This document shows positions 63,825-64,000 of a stretch of 64,000 bases of DNA, in pieces. Source of the DNA: Synechococcus sp. UW140 (lineage in GTDB: Bacteria; Cyanobacteriota; Cyanobacteriia; PCC-6307; Cyanobiaceae); assembly GCF_900474295.1 (NCBI RefSeq), contig NZ_UCOB01000003.1:186001-250000 (forward strand), in the 5' to 3' direction. The notes beneath the pieces were generated by a model. That model was not told the origin of the DNA. It saw nothing but the letters and a program-made list of their open reading frames with translations, and made no database searches. Both the position numbers and the translations under genes were made by a program. Every line of letters begins with the position of its first letter. The first letter of the stretch is position 1.

Positions 63825-64000
63825 GAACAGATGATGAACCAGTCGCAAAGTAAACACAGAGGAGTTTCTCAAACGCAACGAGGGGCTCAAGTGGGTTAAC
63901 AACATGTGGAACAGTGGAAGAACGTATTGACCGGTCATCCAAAGAACCAGCCATAAACGAAAGGACATGTCGTTACAGGGGTTGTGGGCTCATTAAAAAC

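Overview
The window is chromosomal DNA from a marine picocyanobacterium, most likely a phycobilisome-containing Synechococcus of the marine subcluster. The main clues are apcD (the allophycocyanin-B alpha subunit), acsF (the chlorophyll ring cyclase), psb30 and psb32-like photosystem II genes, pxcA, a CCB2/CCB4-type cytochrome b6 factor, a Ycf20-like protein, several small proteins of cyanobacterial type, and short intergenic gaps with many start/stop overlaps. No insertion sequence, prophage, CRISPR array or rRNA is visible. There is one tRNA, tRNA-Met(CAT).

Layout. 0-10 kb: a truncated PHP-domain gene, a low-complexity hypothetical, cobN on the minus strand diverging from ilvE, then metH and small hypotheticals. 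10-17 kb: a DUF2237 protein, an SDR oxidoreductase, a SpoIID-domain protein overlapping an Ap4A phosphorylase, an F-type sigma factor, a DUF3370 secreted protein, and an unusual ribbon-helix-helix/J-domain fusion. 16.9-17.8 kb: about 900 bp without a gene, rich in inverted repeats and ending in two terminator-like hairpins. 17.8-29.9 kb: apcD, rlmD, pheT, rpmG-rpsR-RNase II/R, an FAD oxidoreductase, metG and an LptC-like gene. 29.9-36.3 kb: a CCB-type factor, then a tight operon terB-like/psb32-like/pxcA/cobU/trmL, a LysM-M23 peptidase, tRNA-Met and a 2-Cys peroxiredoxin. 36.3-46.7 kb: a UPF0182 membrane protein, an FtsH with an unusual N terminus, rpmF, an overlapping glyK/ycf20-like/HAD cluster, recJ, a ClC transporter and psb30. 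46.8-57.2 kb: a YkgJ-type cysteine protein, two tandem half-size GDT1/UPF0016 proteins, a second RNase R-like protein that has lost its catalytic residues, ubiX, a DUF2996 protein, acsF, tldD/tldE and fmt. 57.2-64 kb: a J-domain protein, a DEAD-box helicase, small hypotheticals, a terC operon, a tandem-repeat protein, mscL and a terminal unknown gene.

How the genes fit together. Cobalamin: cobN and cobU act at the chelation and lower-loop steps, and metH is a B12-dependent consumer. Methionine and translation initiation: metH, metG, fmt and an elongator tRNA-Met. RNA turnover and modification: an intact RNB exonuclease, its catalytically degenerate paralogue, a DEAD-box helicase, rlmD and trmL. 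Photosynthesis: apcD, acsF, psb30, psb32-like, the CCB factor and pxcA. Manganese or other cation handling is suggested by the GDT1 pair and TerC.

The best candidates for something undescribed are the full-length RNase R-like protein lacking the active-site aspartates (48026-50359), the ribbon-helix-helix/J-domain fusion (15805-16878), the structured gene-free locus at 16.9-17.7 kb with mutually exclusive hairpins, and the small protein in the terC operon with a distant resemblance to CTP-dependent riboflavin kinases. All functions are read from motifs by eye; no database search was run.
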